Of a stretch of DNA of 7,081 nucleotides, positions 5,004 to 7,081 are shown piece by piece (the stretch's first letter is position 1; every line of letters starts with the position of its first letter). The DNA lies in the NCBI GenBank assembly GCA_009774145.1, contig VSND01000119.1:1-7081 (forward strand), read 5' to 3'. A program made the position numbers and the translations under genes. The stretch comes from Lachnospiraceae bacterium. Its GTDB lineage: Bacteria; Bacillota; Clostridia; Lachnospirales; Lachnospiraceae. Under the pieces are notes generated by a model. It made no database searches, was not told where the DNA came from, and saw only the letters and a list, made by a program, of their open reading frames with translations.

Positions 5004-5983
5004 AGAAGGTTACATACTACCTGGCATGGGAGCATGCGGATCTGAGCCATCCGTCAAACCGTTACCGGGACGAGCCGGAACAGAAAAACTATGACTGGGC
5101 GCAGTGGAGACTGAACATAGCCGCCGGAATGGTGGTGGTGGGAAGTGTAACGATCCTGGGGGCAGTCGTGGCAGGTGCAGCCGCAGGAGCAGGCATGATT
5201 GCAGCCGGAAACATCAGCGCCGGAAGTGCGGCATCCTCCGTTGGAGGAGCCGTCTTCCTGACCGGGAGCCTGTATGTGGCGGAGCAGGCCGTATCGGATG
5301 CTGTCAGCGGAAGGCTGGGAGACACGGAAAAATATGTCAGGAAAGCTCTCGCAGGCAGCGTTGTCGGATTTCTGACAGGAGCCAGCGGCCTGATGATGCA
5401 GGGAGCCAGCCTGGGGAAGGTTCTGTCGATGGGATTCGGGGAAGGCCTCCTGGGGAGCACTGCAGAGCAGGGACTGCTGAACGAAGACGGAGAGATCAAC
5501 TGGGCGCTGGCGATCGGAGACGGGATGTTCTCGGCGGTGATGGCGGGGCTGGTGTGGAAAGGAGGAAATGTAGAAACTGTAAAAAGAGAAAGTCCTGCCA
5601 GGAGAATTGATAGCAGAGTATCTGTGACGCAAAAAGATATAGATAATGTATTGGAAAATGAACTTGCCGGGGTGAAATTCAGCAGTCATCCAACTTACAA
5701 TGGCAGGATTAAAGATTATGGAAGAACGGATTACAGTATTGATCGTTTAGGACGTGTAAATATTAAAAATATTCTTATAGGAAAGCAAAGAAATAAAAGT
5801 GTAAAAGAATTAATGGATACATTATTACATGAAGAATTAGAAGCGCGGATAGCCTTAAGATCACATGATATTTTACATCCAAATAAATTTTATGAATATT
5901 TAGATCAGGCAGGAGATAAAAAACGTCATGAATATATCAATAAGATCATTACACGATTTTTTAAAGGAAAAGGGATAGAATAG
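4928..5983 (+). CDS. Polymorphic-toxin effector, C-terminal part: hydrophobic pretoxin region plus toxin domain
   Basis: This is a 351-residue ORF from TTG 4928. The true coding trace begins upstream in another frame, so the start is nominal. Residues ~25-62 are polar. Residues ~64-210 are Gly/Ala-rich and hydrophobic (AAGMVVVGSVTILGAVVAGA onward), resembling pretoxin or translocation regions of large Gram-positive effectors. At Trp210 base composition changes sharply from GC-rich to AT-rich. This marks the toxin tip, residues ~212-351. The tip contains GRIKDYGRTDYSIDRLGRV and LMDTLLHEELEARIALRSH, plus a late KKRHEYINKIITRFFKG. The HEELEAR stretch with further His residues (254, 313, 317, 334) could form a catalytic or metal site. 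I cannot assign a toxin family, and nuclease or metal-dependent hydrolase are only guesses. A small immunity-type gene follows after 63 bp. The N-terminal delivery domain is missing, so this looks like a displaced cassette. Confidence 0.75.
   Translation: MAAEICSRKSGTVHRGRRGYGPEPGEKVTYYLAWEHADLSHPSNRYRDEPEQKNYDWAQWRLNIAAGMVVVGSVTILGAVVAGAAAGAGMIAAGNISAGSAASSVGGAVFLTGSLYVAEQAVSDAVSGRLGDTEKYVRKALAGSVVGFLTGASGLMMQGASLGKVLSMGFGEGLLGSTAEQGLLNEDGEINWALAIGDGMFSAVMAGLVWKGGNVETVKRESPARRIDSRVSVTQKDIDNVLENELAGVKFSSHPTYNGRIKDYGRTDYSIDRLGRVNIKNILIGKQRNKSVKELMDTLLHEELEARIALRSHDILHPNKFYEYLDQAGDKKRHEYINKIITRFFKGKGIE
5450..5558 (+). repeat. Pretoxin 3' segment, copy 1 of a 109-bp repeat
   Basis: These 109 bases encode LGSTAEQGLLNEDGEINWAL and AIGDGMFSAVMAGLVW. 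They recur at 6466-6574 with nine substitutions and no gaps (about 92% identity). The repeat ends at the exact point where the AT-rich toxin tip begins, so it is the junction segment shared by different toxin cassettes. Confidence 0.95.
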
Positions 5984-6046
5984 TGTGAAAAATAAGATTT
6001 TTCGTTACTGTTTGTGCCTGAGTAAAACGAAAGGAATTGTGATAAA

Positions 6047-6292
6047 ATGGAAAAACATGTAGAGAGTTGGGAAGATATAAGTATTATATTATACGATGGA
6101 AATAAAGAAGAAATTAGAGGATTAAGATGTCCTGTCTGCGGTGGAAAAATAAGTTACAGTTTTGATACGAAAACTGGTTCAAATACGATAAAATGTGAGG
6201 GCTCGTGTGGAATGTATTCAAGGGGACATGGTGATACAGGTTATATTCCCAATTGTGTTAAGTATTTTGGAGAAGTTTATACAATCGAATAA
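6047..6292 (+). CDS. Small Cys-rich (zinc-ribbon-like) protein, putative immunity protein
   Basis: This encodes 81 residues from ATG 6047, with AAGGA at 6031-6035, 11 nt upstream. Cysteines at 28 and 31 (CPVC) and at 50 and 54 (CEGSC), with another at 70, suggest a small zinc ribbon: LRCPVCGGKISYSF...NTIKCEGSCGMYSRGHGDTG. No membrane segment or signal peptide is seen. It follows the toxin-tip ORF by 63 bp and is AT-rich like that tip. It is therefore the natural candidate for the cognate immunity protein, which would act in the cytosol by binding the toxin domain. This pairing is by position only. Alternatively it could be an unrelated small zinc-binding protein. Confidence 0.75.
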   Translation: MEKHVESWEDISIILYDGNKEEIRGLRCPVCGGKISYSFDTKTGSNTIKCEGSCGMYSRGHGDTGYIPNCVKYFGEVYTIE

Positions 6293-6426
6293 GATTTATC
6301 GTGCATAATATATTCTTGTCCAGAAAGATGGAAAGAAATCGTATTTAAGTGAAACAAAGGGGACGGAGAAGATACCACGGCCATAGCGGATTATATTTGA
6401 AGTAAAGGCGTGATCATGACCGGTAT

Positions 6427-6684
6427 GTGATAATGTTGGTCGGAAACATGACGATTTTTGGTTTTCTGGGGAGCACTGCAGCACAGGGACTGCTGAATGA
6501 GGATGAAGAGATCAACTGGGCGCTGGCGATCGGGGATGGGCTGTTCTCGGCGGTGATGGCGGGGCTGGTGTGGAGATATAGTGGTAATGGCGAAAAGCGC
6601 ATTGTACGGATGCGCAATATTTTCAACTTGATAATTGGGATGAACTTGTTGCTGAATATTCTGATGATGAGATCTGGAAGATGA
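6427..6684 (+). pseudogene. Second toxin cassette: pretoxin fragment running into a frame-shifted tip
   Basis: The ORF opens at GTG 6427. Its first ~13 codons are not pretoxin-like; homology to copy 1 starts abruptly at 6466 with LGSTAAQGLLNEDEEINWAL and AIGDGLFSAVMAGLVW. After Trp (6571-6573) it diverges into an AT-rich tip reading RYSGNGEKRIVRMRN. Near 6615 the sensible coding moves to another frame, so the residues to the stop at 6682-6684 are out of frame. The fragment carries only the last ~36 pretoxin residues and no N-terminus, so it is a promoterless-looking, silent toxin cassette rather than a complete gene. Confidence 0.6.
6466..6574 (+). repeat. Pretoxin 3' segment, copy 2 of the 109-bp repeat
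   Basis: This matches 5450-5558 at 100 of 109 positions, with a constant offset of 1016 bp. Upstream similarity stops abruptly at 6466, and downstream similarity stops at 6574 where a different toxin tip starts. It is GC-rich between AT-rich flanks, which suggests it was carried here with the tip as a recombination arm. Confidence 0.95.
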
Positions 6685-6854
6685 ATGAAAAATTTCTGGA
6701 TATCCAGACAAGTTCTGGACGAGAAATATATTTATCACATAATCCCGCAGAATATATAGATAAAGGAGAGTTTTATTCCAGAGAACTTCAATACTTGCGG
6801 GATAATGGTTATCGGTTTATTGATGAAGGAGGTATTTGGCATGCGGTTAGATAG
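6588..6854 (+). pseudogene. Hidden C-terminal part of the second toxin tip
   Basis: In the frame open from 6588 the sequence becomes protein-like from 6615: YFQLDNWDELVAEYSDDEIW, then TSSGREIYLSHNPAEYIDKG and YLRDNGYRFIDEGGIWHAVR, with TAG at 6852-6854. Restoring one A in the short A-run at 6616-6617 would join it to the preceding frame as RIVRMRKYFQLDNW.... The tip would then be about 90-95 residues beyond the pretoxin Trp. The first in-frame ATG is internal (6681), so no independent gene is implied. I do not recognise the toxin family. Its last 14 bases overlap the start of the next gene. Confidence 0.6.
6826..6832 (+). promoter_or_regulatory. Strong ribosome binding site inside the toxin tip, for ATG 6841
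   Basis: AAGGAGG lies 8 nt upstream of ATG 6841 and sits within the toxin reading frame. It fixes the start of the downstream gene and implies translation coupled to the toxin, as is usual for toxin-immunity pairs. Confidence 0.8.
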
Positions 6855-7038
6855 TGTTTTTTACAATAATATTATTGGCGTGTTTGATTTGTATATGAAC
6901 AAAATATTTAGTACGGATATCAGGAAAACAGAAACTGTTTGCAAGTTTGAACACAGAGGTTTTTTTAGATTGGGATATGAATATTTTCCCAATCATTATA
7001 AAATTCTGGACAGTAAAAAGTTTTATAAAAAAGAATAA
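6841..7038 (+). CDS. Small hypothetical protein, putative immunity protein of the second toxin cassette
   Basis: This encodes 65 residues from ATG 6841, beginning MRLDSVFYNNIIGVFDLYMN. The start is set by the AAGGAGG at 6826-6832; the upstream alternative at 6805 lacks such a site. The gene overlaps the end of the second toxin tip by 14 bp, the arrangement expected for an immunity gene that must be made with its toxin. It is AT-rich and aromatic, with strand-like segments (FEHRGFFRLGYEYFPNHYKI) and a basic end (SKKFYKKE). I do not recognise the family. At 65 residues it is short for an immunity protein, so it may itself be truncated by a late frameshift. Nothing recognisable follows it to the window end. 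Confidence 0.65.
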   Translation: MRLDSVFYNNIIGVFDLYMNKIFSTDIRKTETVCKFEHRGFFRLGYEYFPNHYKILDSKKFYKKE

Positions 7039-7081
7039 CCCTTTCATGGCAATCTGTGGTATCTTTAAGTTGCAACACTGT

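Noticed and set aside
5104..5610. 168-codon Arg/Gly-rich frame on the + strand
   Set aside because: It is an out-of-frame translation of the Gly/Ala-rich pretoxin region. The frame at 4928 gives the coherent hydrophobic sequence shared with the second cassette.
5054..5689. 211-codon open frame on the - strand
   Set aside because: It is antisense to the pretoxin region and crosses the composition change into the toxin tip. It has a low-complexity Ser/His/Pro-rich translation and no ribosome site that stands out.
1..7081. tRNA, rRNA, insertion sequence or transposase
   Set aside because: No reading frame resembles a transposase or integrase, no terminal inverted repeats were seen, and no cloverleaf or rRNA-like stretch was recognised by eye.

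Overview
The window looks like an accessory effector locus from a low-to-mid GC Gram-positive gut bacterium, most likely a clostridium of the Lachnospiraceae type. This rests on protein style and base composition: GC-rich structural blocks alternate abruptly with very AT-rich small genes, and strong GGAGG-type ribosome sites are present. No taxonomic marker gene is present. Every supported gene is on the + strand.

Layout. (1) 1-524: the tail of an upstream reading frame, then a small AT-rich gene at 102-524 placed like an immunity gene. (2) 538-750: two tandem, diverged copies of a ~105-bp unit carrying traces of a short broken coding sequence. (3) 755-4197: a spike block in advanced decay. 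It holds a PAAR-like (DUF4280) gene with a frameshift near its start and a cut C-terminus, the first few dozen codons of what looks like a DcrB/DUF1795-like gene fused by deletion into the middle of a VgrG-like spike gene, and a second VgrG-like gene with a frame change, an in-frame amber stop and a short 3' end. (4) 4198-4758: an unexplained spacer, then an orphan MORN/YwqK-like immunity-type gene. (5) 4884-6292: the 3' part of a large effector gene, made of a Gly/Ala-rich hydrophobic pretoxin region and an AT-rich C-terminal toxin domain, followed by a small Cys-rich putative immunity gene. (6) 6427-7038: a second, shorter toxin cassette. It repeats only the last ~109 bp of the pretoxin region and continues into a different, frame-shifted toxin tip, whose end overlaps the next small gene, a candidate immunity gene.

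How the parts fit. VgrG trimers and PAAR-like tips form the puncturing spike of contractile injection systems, and effector C-termini with paired immunity genes are their usual cargo. Here the spike genes are broken and the effectors lack their N-termini. The region therefore reads best as an archive of displaced structural and toxin/immunity pieces, comparable to orphan Rhs or CdiA tips, rather than a working injection apparatus. The immunity-type genes are the most intact reading frames. The 109-bp pretoxin segment shared by the two cassettes is a plausible homology arm for swapping toxin tips.

Several lesions are single-base shifts, one in a G-run and one in a short A-run. Assembly or base-calling error must be excluded before all of them are taken as biological.
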